Assembly: GCF_024707505.1 (NCBI RefSeq) | Contig: NZ_CP102604.1 | Coordinates: forward strand, 3,100,001-3,164,000 | From: Pantoea sp. SOD02 | Lineage (GTDB): Bacteria > Pseudomonadota > Gammaproteobacteria > Enterobacterales > Enterobacteriaceae | DNA length: 64,000 nt | Direction of reading: 5' to 3' | Part shown: in pieces, positions 1 through 7,908 of the stretch | How positions within the stretch are numbered: position 1 is the stretch's first letter | How the letters are laid out: every line of letters begins with the position of its first letter | The notes under the pieces: generated by a model | Told to the model about the DNA's origin: nothing | The model's input: the letters and a program-made list of their open reading frames with translations, nothing else | Databases searched by the model: none | Position numbers and translations under genes: made by a program

Positions 1-330
1 GAGCGTTTTCAGATAGGCTTAAATGGTAGGAATTATTTTGAGAAGCATCTTTATCAGAGTTCTAAAAAAGATATTGGCTTAAGTAAGCTGAACAGACACA
101 GTATTCTGCATGGGTTCATGGATGAATATCATACTAAAGGAAACTACTTAAGGCTGATAAATCTTCTGAATAACATCTGTTTTATGATGACGATTGCAGG
201 TGAGTCTGTATCACTATTTCTTCCTGAGAAAACAGAAAAATATCAGGCTTTCTACGCGAACCTTACAGTGCAGGAGCGCGTTGGTTTAAATCGCGCAATG
301 TTTCTAGACGCTAACAGCATTGCGCGTTAA
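1..330 (+). CDS. C-terminal part of a HEPN-like hypothetical protein (5' end outside the window)
   Basis: The reading frame is open from base 1 to the TAA at 328-330, so this is the last 109 codons of a longer gene. Visible residues 31-38 read NRHSILHG, which fits the R-x4-H pattern of HEPN ribonuclease domains (R32, H37 counted from the window edge). It is followed by a Y-T-K-x-N-x-L-x-L-I-x-L-L helix. Similar C-termini occur in hypothetical proteins of mobile islands. An internal ATG at 118 exists but has no clear ribosome site, and the frame is open on both sides of it, so it is not taken as the start. HEPN membership rests on one short motif and is tentative. The gene lies in the AT-rich island. 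Confidence 0.5.
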   Translation, partial: ERFQIGLNGRNYFEKHLYQSSKKDIGLSKLNRHSILHGFMDEYHTKGNYLRLINLLNNICFMMTIAGESVSLFLPEKTEKYQAFYANLTVQERVGLNRAMFLDANSIAR

Positions 331-507
331 CTGGACAGAATAACCTGAGCGTCCAATATGGCGTGGTAAGAACGTTGCAGAGCATATTTACCATCGGTTC
401 AGCTACTGACTGCGCGCCCGGCCGAAAGTTATGCCAGCATTTTTCAGTCTGTCCGTGTAGTTGGTGCAACCAGAATGCCAGCACTGGACAGAATAACTTG
501 AACGTCT
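331..507. repeat. Imperfect direct repeat pair (about 23 bp)
   Basis: The sequence ctggacagaataacctgagc at 331 recurs as ctggacagaataacttgaac at 484, followed in both cases by gtc. The first copy begins directly after the stop codon of the left-edge gene, and the second leads into a dispersed palindrome. No gene is visible between the copies. The 331-635 interval holds only these repeats and the palindromes listed next. Confidence 0.6.
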
Positions 508-567
508 GCTATTGGCACAAAGCGGACTAACACGCGAGCCAATGTCCGCTATGAGCGATCAGCGGAC
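503..567. repeat. Dispersed palindrome, copy A (double hairpin)
   Basis: Two adjacent inverted repeats are visible. The first (503-529) has the core TGCTATTGGCACAAAGC with flanking GTC/GAC arms and a TGGCAC loop. The second (544-567) is GTCCGCT, a 10-base loop, then AGCGGAC. The TGGCAC core recurs at about 2968, 5188 and 7833, always between accessory gene blocks. Confidence 0.65.
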
Positions 568-635
568 GTCGGTGATTAGTCTCTTTAGCTAGATTACAGG
601 TTTAAGCCGCTAATTTAAGAGGTCACATCTGTTAC

Positions 636-1436
636 TTATTCTGAGTAGCAGTGCTCCGCAGACGGGAAGCTGCCGTCTTTGACGGCAGCAATGTAACTTT
701 TTAATGCGCCCTGAATGTCATCCTGACCTTTCATAAAGTTTTTGACGAATTTCGGGGACCTGCCGGTGATGCTAAGGCCGAGCATGTCGTGCAGCACTAA
801 AACCTGTCCATCTGTATCCGGGCCAGCGCCGATGCCGATGACGGGGACGGACACCGCCCCGCTAAGCGTTCTGCCCAGCGAAGCGGGGACGGCTTCAACC
901 AGCACCATTGCCGCGCCAGCTTCTTCAAGCTTTTTCGCAGTGTCGACCAGTGCGGCCGCCTGATGGCTGTCACGTCCCTGCACTTTAAAACCGCCAAAAA
1001 CGTTAACCGACTGAGGGGTGAGTCCAATATGGGCGCAAACCGGTATACCGTTACGCGTCAGCTGACGCACTGTGTCGCACAGCCACTCTCCACCTTCAAT
1101 CTTGACCATCTGCGCACCGGCCTGCATTAACTGCGCGGAGCTATGCAGTGCCTGCTCAGGCGAGCAGCAGGTCATGAATGAAAGGTCGGCTATGATGAAG
1201 CCGCCGTTGTTTCCCCGCTTAACGCAGGCCGTGTGATAAACCATATCTTCCAGCCTGACCGGCAGGGTGCTGTCATGACCCTGTAGAATCATTCCCAGCG
1301 TATCGCCGATGAGAAGCATCTCAACGCCAGCCGTGCTCAGCTCGTGTGCAAACGTGGCGTCGTAGCATGTGAGCATGGTGATTTTCTCGCCGCGCTGCTT
1401 GAGGTTTTTCAGATGTGTCAGTGTGACTGATGACAT
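636..1436 (-). CDS. panB: 3-methyl-2-oxobutanoate hydroxymethyltransferase (stand-alone panB copy)
   Basis: The protein has 266 residues, the usual PanB length. PanB transfers a hydroxymethyl group from methylenetetrahydrofolate to 2-oxoisovalerate to give ketopantoate, the first committed step of pantothenate synthesis in the cytosol. Family signatures are present along the whole chain: [10 protein letters not shown] near residue 20, LLIGDTLGM, the Mg-binding region around [23 protein letters not shown] and [16 protein letters not shown]. No panC or panD lies beside it. Upstream on the same strand, 190 bp away, is a LysE-type exporter. It is therefore probably an extra, island-borne copy rather than the housekeeping panBC pair, but that cannot be confirmed from this window. 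Confidence 0.9.
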   Translation of the reverse strand: MSSVTLTHLKNLKQRGEKITMLTCYDATFAHELSTAGVEMLLIGDTLGMILQGHDSTLPVRLEDMVYHTACVKRGNNGGFIIADLSFMTCCSPEQALHSSAQLMQAGAQMVKIEGGEWLCDTVRQLTRNGIPVCAHIGLTPQSVNVFGGFKVQGRDSHQAAALVDTAKKLEEAGAAMVLVEAVPASLGRTLSGAVSVPVIGIGAGPDTDGQVLVLHDMLGLSITGRSPKFVKNFMKGQDDIQGALKSYIAAVKDGSFPSAEHCYSE

Positions 1437-1626
1437 GGTGTTCTCTGCTAATTCGTTACGTTGATGAGGGATGTTGCGGGGGCGATAATATCCGCTTTCG
1501 CAATGCTAACTGTATTGCTCGGTCTGCAAGACGCGATAAATCCCGGGCTGACGTTTCCATGACGTTGAATGTATTCATAGAGTTCCTGCAGCATGATGCG
1601 TTGTTACAAGCCTTTATGGCCAGGCG

Positions 1627-2241
1627 TCAGAGAAACTGCTCTGTCAGCAGTAGGGCCGCAATAATGATCATCAGGCTGCCCGAAATCCGGCTGACGTTCA
1701 GTGCGGCGCGCGGTCGCGTTTTAAGCACCGTGCCGGAGCCATACCCCACAAGCAGGTAGATCGCGCCGCAGCTGATTACATGCACCAGCCCCAACGCGAT
1801 CATCTGCATTGGAAGCGGCCAGGTAGCGTGGACGTCAGTGAACTGGGGCAGCAGGGCTAGAAACAACAGAAAAACCTTCGGATTAAGTCCACTTATGCAA
1901 AAGCCCTTAAGCGCCCATTTCAGTGGCGAACCTGCATCATCATTCTGCCCCGCCGCTGGCGCTGTTGGATGGCGCAGCATGCCGAGGCCGAGCCAGAGCA
2001 GATAGGCCGCCCCGGCTACGTTCAGGAGCGTCAGTACGCCCGGTGTGCCTGCAATGACTGAGCCGACCCCCGCAGCCACTATTAGTGTTGCAATTAGATG
2101 GCCGCTCAGCATGCCGGTAACCGCCGGCACAACGCGGCGTCCCCGGATGCCGGCTGAAATGACGTAAGCCCAGTCGGCGCCGGGCGTGATTACGAAAAGC
2201 ACGGAAACAGCCCAGAAGGCGGCGAACATACTCAGTGACAT
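1627..2241 (-). CDS. LysE/RhtB-family amino-acid exporter
   Basis: This 204-residue, strongly hydrophobic protein has about six membrane helices. It carries the LysE-family N-terminal signature F-x-V-T-P-G-A-D-W (FVITPGADWAYVISAGIRGRRV) and the conserved G-F-x-x-x-L-x-N-P-K-V-F-L-F segment (residues 112-128, GFCISGLNPKVFLLFL). Family members export amino acids or their derivatives across the inner membrane. The substrate is not predictable here. It is divergent from an Lrp-type regulator at 2424, a common arrangement in which the regulator controls the exporter. The panB gene follows on the same strand and may be co-transcribed. Confidence 0.85.
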   Translation of the reverse strand: MSLSMFAAFWAVSVLFVITPGADWAYVISAGIRGRRVVPAVTGMLSGHLIATLIVAAGVGSVIAGTPGVLTLLNVAGAAYLLWLGLGMLRHPTAPAAGQNDDAGSPLKWALKGFCISGLNPKVFLLFLALLPQFTDVHATWPLPMQMIALGLVHVISCGAIYLLVGYGSGTVLKTRPRAALNVSRISGSLMIIIAALLLTEQFL

Positions 2242-2423
2242 GTGTCGTTATCCTCATTGACCTCATCTCTTAACGGCCATTTATCAGTGCCTGAAACTTG
2301 CATGTAGGGGAAACTTTTACCTGACAAATACTTTTAAAAGTTGAAGAAAGAATATCTCTTATTATGCGGAATGTGCTTTCATTTATAGCTTAGAAACGAA
2401 GGCATTACGGGAGGTTTTCAGTA

Positions 2424-2876
2424 ATGAACAGAATAGACTGCAATATTCTTGCAGAACTACAGAAGGACGGGCGGCTTTCGCTCACTGACTTGGCGGAACG
2501 GGTGGGGATCAGCCTGTCATCATGCCAGCGCCGGGTCAGAGCCCTTGAGCAGGAAGGGGTAATCACCGGCTACCGGGCGCATCTGGATCCGGCAAGATTC
2601 GGGCTGAACTTTTCAGCCATAGTTTTCGTTACCCTGCGCGAAGGGGACCGAAAGGCGGTCAGTGCTTTCGAGGAGGCAGTAAAGGAGATACCGCAAATTA
2701 TTCAGGCGCAGCGACTGTTTGGCGATCCGGATTATCTGCTTCATGTTATCACCCGTGACCTGCCGGCTTTTCAGGAGCTGTACGATGAAAAACTCTCTGG
2801 TATGTCAGGCGTGCAGCGGCTTACCTCAACACTGGTTATGAAAACGGTTGTGAAAGATCGCGCGCTGCCTGTCTGA
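2424..2876 (+). CDS. Lrp/AsnC-family transcriptional regulator
   Basis: The 150-residue protein has the Lrp layout: an N-terminal helix-turn-helix (about residues 6-55, CNILAELQKDGRLSLTDLAE then the recognition helix SLSSCQRRVRALEQEG), followed by a RAM ligand-binding domain (about 68-145) with the typical D-P-D-Y-L-L-H-V motif. Such proteins bind amino acids and usually regulate a neighbouring transporter. The divergent LysE-type gene 182 bp away is the obvious target. A GGGAGG Shine-Dalgarno sequence precedes the ATG. Confidence 0.88.
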   Translation: MNRIDCNILAELQKDGRLSLTDLAERVGISLSSCQRRVRALEQEGVITGYRAHLDPARFGLNFSAIVFVTLREGDRKAVSAFEEAVKEIPQIIQAQRLFGDPDYLLHVITRDLPAFQELYDEKLSGMSGVQRLTSTLVMKTVVKDRALPV

Positions 2877-2967
2877 GGTTTGTGCAAGGCTTCCGCCATT
2901 CGATATTTTCAAAAAATTTTTGGCATGGAGAAAATGTTGTGTTGAGGATCTGTACAAAATGTCGAAC

Positions 2968-3000
2968 TTCCGCTTATGGCACTGAGCGGACTGTCACGCA
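2968..3000. repeat. Dispersed palindrome, copy B
   Basis: Core CGCTTATGGCACTGAGCGGAC, preceded by TTC, is the same TGGCAC-loop hairpin as copy A. It lies between the Lrp-type gene and the YaaC-like block. The second hairpin seen in copy A is missing here. Confidence 0.6.
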
Positions 3001-3095
3001 GAGTTAATCTCACATGCTCCCGGTGGTGGGAGGTGCTCATACCATTATTTGTAAGCTCGACTTTGTGCTCGCTCGTCAGCAGGCAAGCCGTTGTC

Positions 3096-3145
3096 GCGGC
3101 GCGGCGCGGCGCGGCGCGGCGCGGCGCGGCGCGGCGCGGCGCGGC
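3096..3145. repeat. Pentanucleotide tandem repeat (GCGGC)10
   Basis: Ten uninterrupted GCGGC units occupy exactly 50 bases. The run is 100 percent G+C inside an AT-rich intergenic stretch (2877-3413), which otherwise shows no gene. A reading frame crosses the repeat on each strand, but its product would be a low-complexity A-A-R-R-G run with no credible start. Confidence 0.9.
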
Positions 3146-3413
3146 AGATTTTGTTTCAAAGAGAAAGTGGCTTCTCAAGAATAAAGATCTAATTACTATT
3201 ACTAAGTAGCCCCGATATTGTTTTAGGCGCTATATTCAAGTCATAGTGAAAATATAAATGACTGTTTTAAGCGAGTAGCTGACTAATCTGTAAACACAGT
3301 AAGGGACTTATGATGAAATCATTTACAGAAATGTTTCCTATTTGATGGAGCTTATCGGACCTGTTTAGCTGAGACTTTACTTCTTACTGTAGCTATGGGA
3401 CAGAAAACGTATA

Positions 3414-3566
3414 ATGAACGCAAGTTGTGATCGTACTGGCTTCCACTTTTACCCCTATGGCAGTAATATAATGAAACATAAACCAGTATTGGTACAACAA
3501 CTGGCTGAAGATCCTTGGACTTACCTGCTCAACAAGAGAACCCTGCATTATTTTAACGTTAACTAA
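3414..3566 (+). CDS. Possible 50-residue small protein of unknown function
   Basis: An ATG at 3414 opens 50 codons that end in the TAA at 3564-3566. The stop shares its last A with the ATG at 3566, a TAATG junction typical of translational coupling. A second in-frame ATG at 3471 would give 31 residues (MKHKPVLVQQLAEDPWTYLL and 11 more). A perfect TATAAT at 3410-3415 overlaps the first ATG, so if it is a -10 element the shorter form is the real one. I do not recognise the protein. The coupling junction is the main support. Confidence 0.35.
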   Translation: MNASCDRTGFHFYPYGSNIMKHKPVLVQQLAEDPWTYLLNKRTLHYFNVN

Positions 3567-3784
3567 TGGAGAAGCACGTGGTAATCACTGTTTATTCAAA
3601 TAAAATTAAAATAGAGTTGAACAAAGAGCAATTAGAAAGATTATATCTTAAAAATGTGTCAGGTAACTTAGATAGTTTTCGAGGATTAGTACATGAAGAT
3701 GCAAAATGCCCTGTTTTCAACGTGAAATGCGCATATTATGTATCGGAAGGCTATTCGAAGATAACTGGTGAAAAAGTTAAGTAG
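3566..3784 (+). CDS. Small hypothetical protein, 72 residues (or 68 from a GTG start)
   Basis: The ATG at 3566 overlaps the stop of the preceding small ORF. A GTG at 3578 in the same frame is preceded by GGAGAAG at ideal spacing, so either start is plausible: coupling favours the ATG, the ribosome site favours the GTG. The protein is lysine-rich with one predicted mixed alpha/beta fold and two cysteines (C-P-V-F-N-V-K-C). No family is recognised. It lies 94 bp upstream of the YaaC-like gene on the same strand and has the same AT-rich composition, so the genes may form one unit. Confidence 0.5.
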   Translation: MEKHVVITVYSNKIKIELNKEQLERLYLKNVSGNLDSFRGLVHEDAKCPVFNVKCAYYVSEGYSKITGEKVK

Positions 3785-3878
3785 GTGTTTTTTTGCACTT
3801 AAGGATAAGTCATGATCATATAAAACCAATTAGCTTGTTTGTTTCTTCAAATTACACAGTTACGTACTGAGGTGGTAT

Positions 3879-5054
3879 ATGTCAATTATACAAATAAGGA
3901 AGTATCTTAATGGTTTCCCGTTATTCTCCATGGATTATAATAAATTAAAAATTGGGTCAGGTGAAAAAATAATTATTTCTGACATATGGGCTTTTTGGGA
4001 CTATATCTTGAAACGTTACATCGAGAAAACAACCAAAACGACTACTGATAAACTAAAAAAAGAAAAAGTACTATTTTCTTTTCTAGAGCAGGCAAAAAAC
4101 TTTTACGAGTCAGCAGAAAATAGCCCGGTAAAATCCCAGCCGTTATTATATTACTATGCATTTCTTAACCTCTCAAAAATCGCAATAAACATTTCTAGGT
4201 CGGACAATATTTTATTTAAGGGATATACACATGGTATTTCTGAAGATTATCAGAGTGAATTTTCTAAATCGAGCGTAACCATAAAAACAAGTAATAACGG
4301 TGATATTCAAGTTGCCCATGAGATGTTGCGTCTTTTTGATTTATCGAAAGCTCCGCCCTATAATTTTGGACCGAAAAATTTAAATATCAGAGATATACTA
4401 TCACATTGCATAGGCATACACAGGTCATATAGTGAAATATATAAAAAACCGGAGTTTTTTATTAAAATCATTGACCACACATTATTTAGAAAAGGTAAAA
4501 CATTATATTTCCGTGGAGACTTGGGGTGCTTAAGTGAGACAGATGCAGAAAAATTAGTTAAGGCTGGATATAACATCATAAAGTTTGAGGATGATATCTG
4601 CTATTCACCAAGCATACAAAATGGTTCTAATGTTCATTGGAGTTTAGATACCGGGGTAATTTACCCAAACTTTAAAAATGGACATTATTATTACTTTTGT
4701 TCAATCACTATGCGCTATTCTAAAGATCCTACTCACTCAGAATATTACAACCTTTCCAAGGAGATAAGAAAAGATGGAGTTTGGTACTACATTGGCTCAA
4801 ATGGTTATACACTTTATATATCGAAATGTATGGACCCGTCATTCAGATATAGTCAGGAATCCATCATTTATATGATGATGTTTTATCTTGGCTCTATCAC
4901 AAGATATCGCCCACACCTCTTTGATAGCTTGTTTTCAAATAAAGAACAATGGTTGGTGAGTGAATTTTTGAAAACACAACCTAAGCAATATCTATATTTA
5001 TTAACAGCTCAAATTTTAGGACAACAAGTGACAAAGGCATACGCGATGTTCTAA
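3879..5054 (+). CDS. YaaC-like protein
   Basis: The 391-residue protein resembles the YaaC family, whose function is unknown and whose members often occur in mobile and defence-rich regions. Two features support this. One is the helix SQPLLYYYAFLNLSKIAI (about residues 85-102), matching the family P-L-L-x-Y-Y-x-x-L-N-L-x-K signature. The other is the C-terminal pattern SITRYRPHLFDSL followed by a W-L-V-S-E-F helix and a final alpha-helical tail. GAGGTGGTAT precedes the ATG. The gene is markedly AT-rich compared with the core genome. The family call is from memory of the signature, not a profile search. Confidence 0.55.
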   Translation: MSIIQIRKYLNGFPLFSMDYNKLKIGSGEKIIISDIWAFWDYILKRYIEKTTKTTTDKLKKEKVLFSFLEQAKNFYESAENSPVKSQPLLYYYAFLNLSKIAINISRSDNILFKGYTHGISEDYQSEFSKSSVTIKTSNNGDIQVAHEMLRLFDLSKAPPYNFGPKNLNIRDILSHCIGIHRSYSEIYKKPEFFIKIIDHTLFRKGKTLYFRGDLGCLSETDAEKLVKAGYNIIKFEDDICYSPSIQNGSNVHWSLDTGVIYPNFKNGHYYYFCSITMRYSKDPTHSEYYNLSKEIRKDGVWYYIGSNGYTLYISKCMDPSFRYSQESIIYMMMFYLGSITRYRPHLFDSLFSNKEQWLVSEFLKTQPKQYLYLLTAQILGQQVTKAYAMF

Positions 5055-5187
5055 TTTATAGTGATTTTAATTACAAGCTGTTCTTTTCTTCCTGGACAGC
5101 TTAATTTCAATAAGCAATCACTAAATAAATTGCAAACACCTCAGATTATTTTAGAACTCTGATCTAAGCCGCTGTAGCGATTGTGAT

Positions 5188-5279
5188 TTCCGCTTTTGGC
5201 ACAGAGCAAACAAGATACTCGCTCTAAAGGTCCGCGATAAGCGATAAGCGATAAGCGATAAGCGATAAGCGATAAGCGA
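5188..5279. repeat. Dispersed palindrome, copy C, with expanded (GCGATAA)6 tandem repeat
   Basis: Core CGCTTTTGGCACAGAGC at 5191-5207 is the first hairpin of the dispersed element. Where copy A has its second hairpin, this copy has GTCCGC followed by six perfect GCGATAA units (5234-5275) and a partial GCGA. The 7-bp repeat looks like an expansion of the GCGATAAGCG segment of that hairpin. The 5055-5381 gap contains nothing else recognisable. Confidence 0.75.
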
Positions 5280-5381
5280 ACATTAGCAGTACTGGAGTAT
5301 CGTTCTCAAGGTGTCCCATCAATAAAAAATTATGAATCGGCATGGGGATAATCTAGATATTTCCTTGCCAGTTTGAGCACG

Positions 5382-6755
5382 CTAGTAAGGCTCCCCCCAT
5401 GTAGCCAATGTATCAGAGGTCGGGTCAATACCTTTCTGAACATATAAATCTGAACCAATATCTTCTAATAGCCTGTTCCGCAGCGAATAATCAATCCGGC
5501 CAAGTAGGGATATATTGTCAATATGATCTGAACCACACTTGCAGTTTTCTTCATGAATAACACGCTTCCAATAGCCGTTATCATCGATTCGATAGTGCAT
5601 CCCAAAGAAGCGCCCAATACCCATAATGCGCAAACCCGGATGATCAATACCATATTCAAATACACATACAATATTTACAGGCATTTTTACTATTCCCACG
5701 CCCTTCCCATATTTTGTACCCATACCATGGTAAACAAGCCCATCAAGTTCAATTGATATCTCATTATATTTTTCTAGCAGCTTGTTGATTTCTGGAAGAG
5801 TAAAACAAGGATCACTTGCACCATGATATAGGGCTCCCCCACATAGAATCTGAACTATTTGTGAAGTGATAATTGTCTGACAGTCTGGAGGCGGGGGAAG
5901 GTCCCTAGTCCAAAAGGGTCTATACATTGCGCTACTTGAAGGCATGTGCTTTTGAAGGTGACAAGCATACTCAGGTAACTCCAATGATCTCTTGAATGCC
6001 TCAAGCCCTTCATTCGAAAGATGTCGCATCTTCACCCATGGCATTGATAAAAGTTCACGATACACAGGATCCTCAGATGGGTCTGGAAATAGCCAGCCAG
6101 CACTATACCCCTCCGCAAATTTACGCAGGACTTCTGCTGGAGCGCTGATATGACAAATAATACAGTCTCCGTCTAATCCTTCCCGAACTAAAGGCCCAAC
6201 CATGTACGCATCCTGTCGTACATACCTCGGAGCGCCATGATCTGTCGCAATTTCGGATAGATGAACAGCCTGAAGTTCGTATTGCCTTAGTAACTTCTGG
6301 CTTATTAGGTAAAGGTGGCCAATGTCTTCGGATGGAACAAACCAAGCATTCAGAGTACGCAGCCAAACAGGATCTTCAAAGCAATCCTCTACCAAATTAA
6401 CCACATATTTAGAATCAAACTTATTACATGCAAACCAAGCAGCGACACGCGGATCTCCACTAGCATCAAGGAAAAAGGAACGAAAGCCATAATGCTGAAG
6501 GATTGCTTGGTTGGTTGCACTATCGCCGGTATCATTCCAGCCGCGTACTAAGTGTTGTAAGGCTTTCTTTGCATAATATGTCCATATAATCATCAGGTCG
6601 GGTATGCATCCATGACGCTGAAATGACGTAGGCATTGAGGGTGACCCATCTGAAGAGAGGTAATGATGAGTCTGTCCTCTGTAGAGAACTCCTGGCCCAT
6701 ATTGTTTAATAGTTAACTTGAGTTCTTCGAGCGTCTCGCAGTGACAATGTTCCAT
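5382..6755 (-). CDS. FRG-domain protein
   Basis: The 457-residue protein carries an N-terminal FRG domain. Its diagnostic motifs are LYRGQ (residues 24-28) and LQHYGFRSFFLDASGDPRVA followed by AWFA (about 86-109). FRG domains are of undetermined biochemistry and are frequent in phage islands and predicted defence loci. The remaining 340 residues match nothing I recognise and contain a Cys-rich patch near residue 405 (C-K-C-G). Start: GGGGAGG is placed just before the ATG. The HEPN-like gene at 6897-7721 is upstream on the same strand, 141 bp away. The pair is bracketed by dispersed palindromes C and D. Confidence 0.75.
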   Translation of the reverse strand: MEHCHCETLEELKLTIKQYGPGVLYRGQTHHYLSSDGSPSMPTSFQRHGCIPDLMIIWTYYAKKALQHLVRGWNDTGDSATNQAILQHYGFRSFFLDASGDPRVAAWFACNKFDSKYVVNLVEDCFEDPVWLRTLNAWFVPSEDIGHLYLISQKLLRQYELQAVHLSEIATDHGAPRYVRQDAYMVGPLVREGLDGDCIICHISAPAEVLRKFAEGYSAGWLFPDPSEDPVYRELLSMPWVKMRHLSNEGLEAFKRSLELPEYACHLQKHMPSSSAMYRPFWTRDLPPPPDCQTIITSQIVQILCGGALYHGASDPCFTLPEINKLLEKYNEISIELDGLVYHGMGTKYGKGVGIVKMPVNIVCVFEYGIDHPGLRIMGIGRFFGMHYRIDDNGYWKRVIHEENCKCGSDHIDNISLLGRIDYSLRNRLLEDIGSDLYVQKGIDPTSDTLATWGEPY

Positions 6756-6896
6756 CCCACCTCCCCGTTCGTATTAATCAAGGGACTTATAGCCCCATTA
6801 ATTAGTCCACGTTCCAACTTTTTAATGGACAAATAAATGCTTTCGACCCAAATTCAGTGTGCCATTACATTCATTCATCCTTAAGTTGAACGGTAT

Positions 6897-7721
6897 CTAT
6901 TCGTCTACCATCATCTTTTGATAGGTACAACCTCGTCTGATAGAAGCCTCTTGGATTGTCAATTTTGGGCCCAACTCAATCTGTAGCGCGTGCATTCTCA
7001 GACCAAAGAAATCAAAATGCTGAAGATCTGTCTTTAACTCGTCAATTAATACGGATTTATAAGCATTTGCATCAAATCCCTGGAACATTACTCCAGCATT
7101 ATCCAATGCGGTAAAAACTCTTGAAACTGCAGAATTGAATATCGGCAATAAGTCCAAATACACTTGCTTTGTGGGATATCGATCTTTTTTTGTTTTTTCC
7201 CACACTTTTTCGAAGGCAAGACTATTTTCCAAAGAGACGAATCTGGCTAATGCATTTGCTTTACCCATTGGGTTTAAGTAGCCCGATATATAACGTGGAT
7301 CTAAGCGACTGTACACATCTTCTAACTTTATCAGATGCATCATCGGAGGGGGGTTACCGCCTGTCGTTCGATGCCTAGCAATTAAATATTCAGCCCCAAT
7401 TAGGCGCTCTGGCTCCCCATCCAACCAAATAGTCTGGAGAAAACTATGGAACAGAGGATGATCACGGTGATGAAGAGCATTTCGAATAGAAATTAGGAGA
7501 CTTGTATCAGGATGTTCATGAAAGTCAAACATTGCCTGTGATACATCATATAACGTATGAAAACCCTCAAGAATTTGCTCGAATGCTCGATCAAGGTTGT
7601 GGATAGCCTCTTCGTGGTCGATTGCTGCCAATTCTCGATATTTAGAGAAGGCTTCCCCATAGAGTCGCATGTTGTTAGCAAAACGCCCAAGAGCATTAGT
7701 AATAATTGATACATCGCCCAT
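6897..7721 (-). CDS. Hypothetical helical protein with a HEPN-type RNxxHH motif
   Basis: The 274-residue protein is predicted to be mostly helical. Residues 80-85 read RNALHH, giving the R-x4-H pair (R80, H85) with the polar residue after R that typifies HEPN ribonucleases. It follows a long amphipathic helix (about 40-66), as expected for that fold. The C-terminal half is unrecognised. It is the first gene of the minus-strand pair with the FRG gene. HEPN toxins often pair with a partner that restrains or triggers them, so a two-gene system is plausible, but the relationship is inferred from adjacency alone. Confidence 0.55.
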   Translation of the reverse strand: MGDVSIITNALGRFANNMRLYGEAFSKYRELAAIDHEEAIHNLDRAFEQILEGFHTLYDVSQAMFDFHEHPDTSLLISIRNALHHRDHPLFHSFLQTIWLDGEPERLIGAEYLIARHRTTGGNPPPMMHLIKLEDVYSRLDPRYISGYLNPMGKANALARFVSLENSLAFEKVWEKTKKDRYPTKQVYLDLLPIFNSAVSRVFTALDNAGVMFQGFDANAYKSVLIDELKTDLQHFDFFGLRMHALQIELGPKLTIQEASIRRGCTYQKMMVDE

Positions 7722-7831
7722 ATAAGCCCTCAGCCTAGGAGTGTTTATTAACTATTATTGTGAGCCTTTGATTGGATTGAACAATTCTATAGTGGTGCAC
7801 TGAACTTAGCTATCAAATCAGAGCTGGGGAA

Positions 7832-7860
7832 TGCCCGCTTTTGGCACTAAGCTGACAGTC
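7832..7860. repeat. Dispersed palindrome, copy D
   Basis: Core CGCTTTTGGCACTAAGC (7835-7851) with degraded outer arms (GCC/TGAC) is the fourth copy of the TGGCAC-loop element. It lies between the HEPN/FRG pair and the phage remnant. Confidence 0.6.
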
Positions 7861-7908
7861 GCCTATATAAACCCTGCAGAAGGTGAAACACTGCAAACTT
7901 AGGCGTCA

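Noticed and set aside
1430-1759. Plus-strand 109-codon open frame between panB and the LysE-type gene
   Set aside because: It overlaps both minus-strand genes, lacks a ribosome site and its product resembles nothing; it is antisense shadow.
2976-3209. Open frames on both strands across the GCGGC run
   Set aside because: They exist because the repeat contains no stop codons; the products are low-complexity A-A-R-R-G runs.
5234-5279. GCGATAA array as a possible CRISPR or iteron origin
   Set aside because: Units are contiguous without spacers, so it is not CRISPR; no replication gene, DnaA box or AT-rich melting region is linked, so an iteron origin is not supported.
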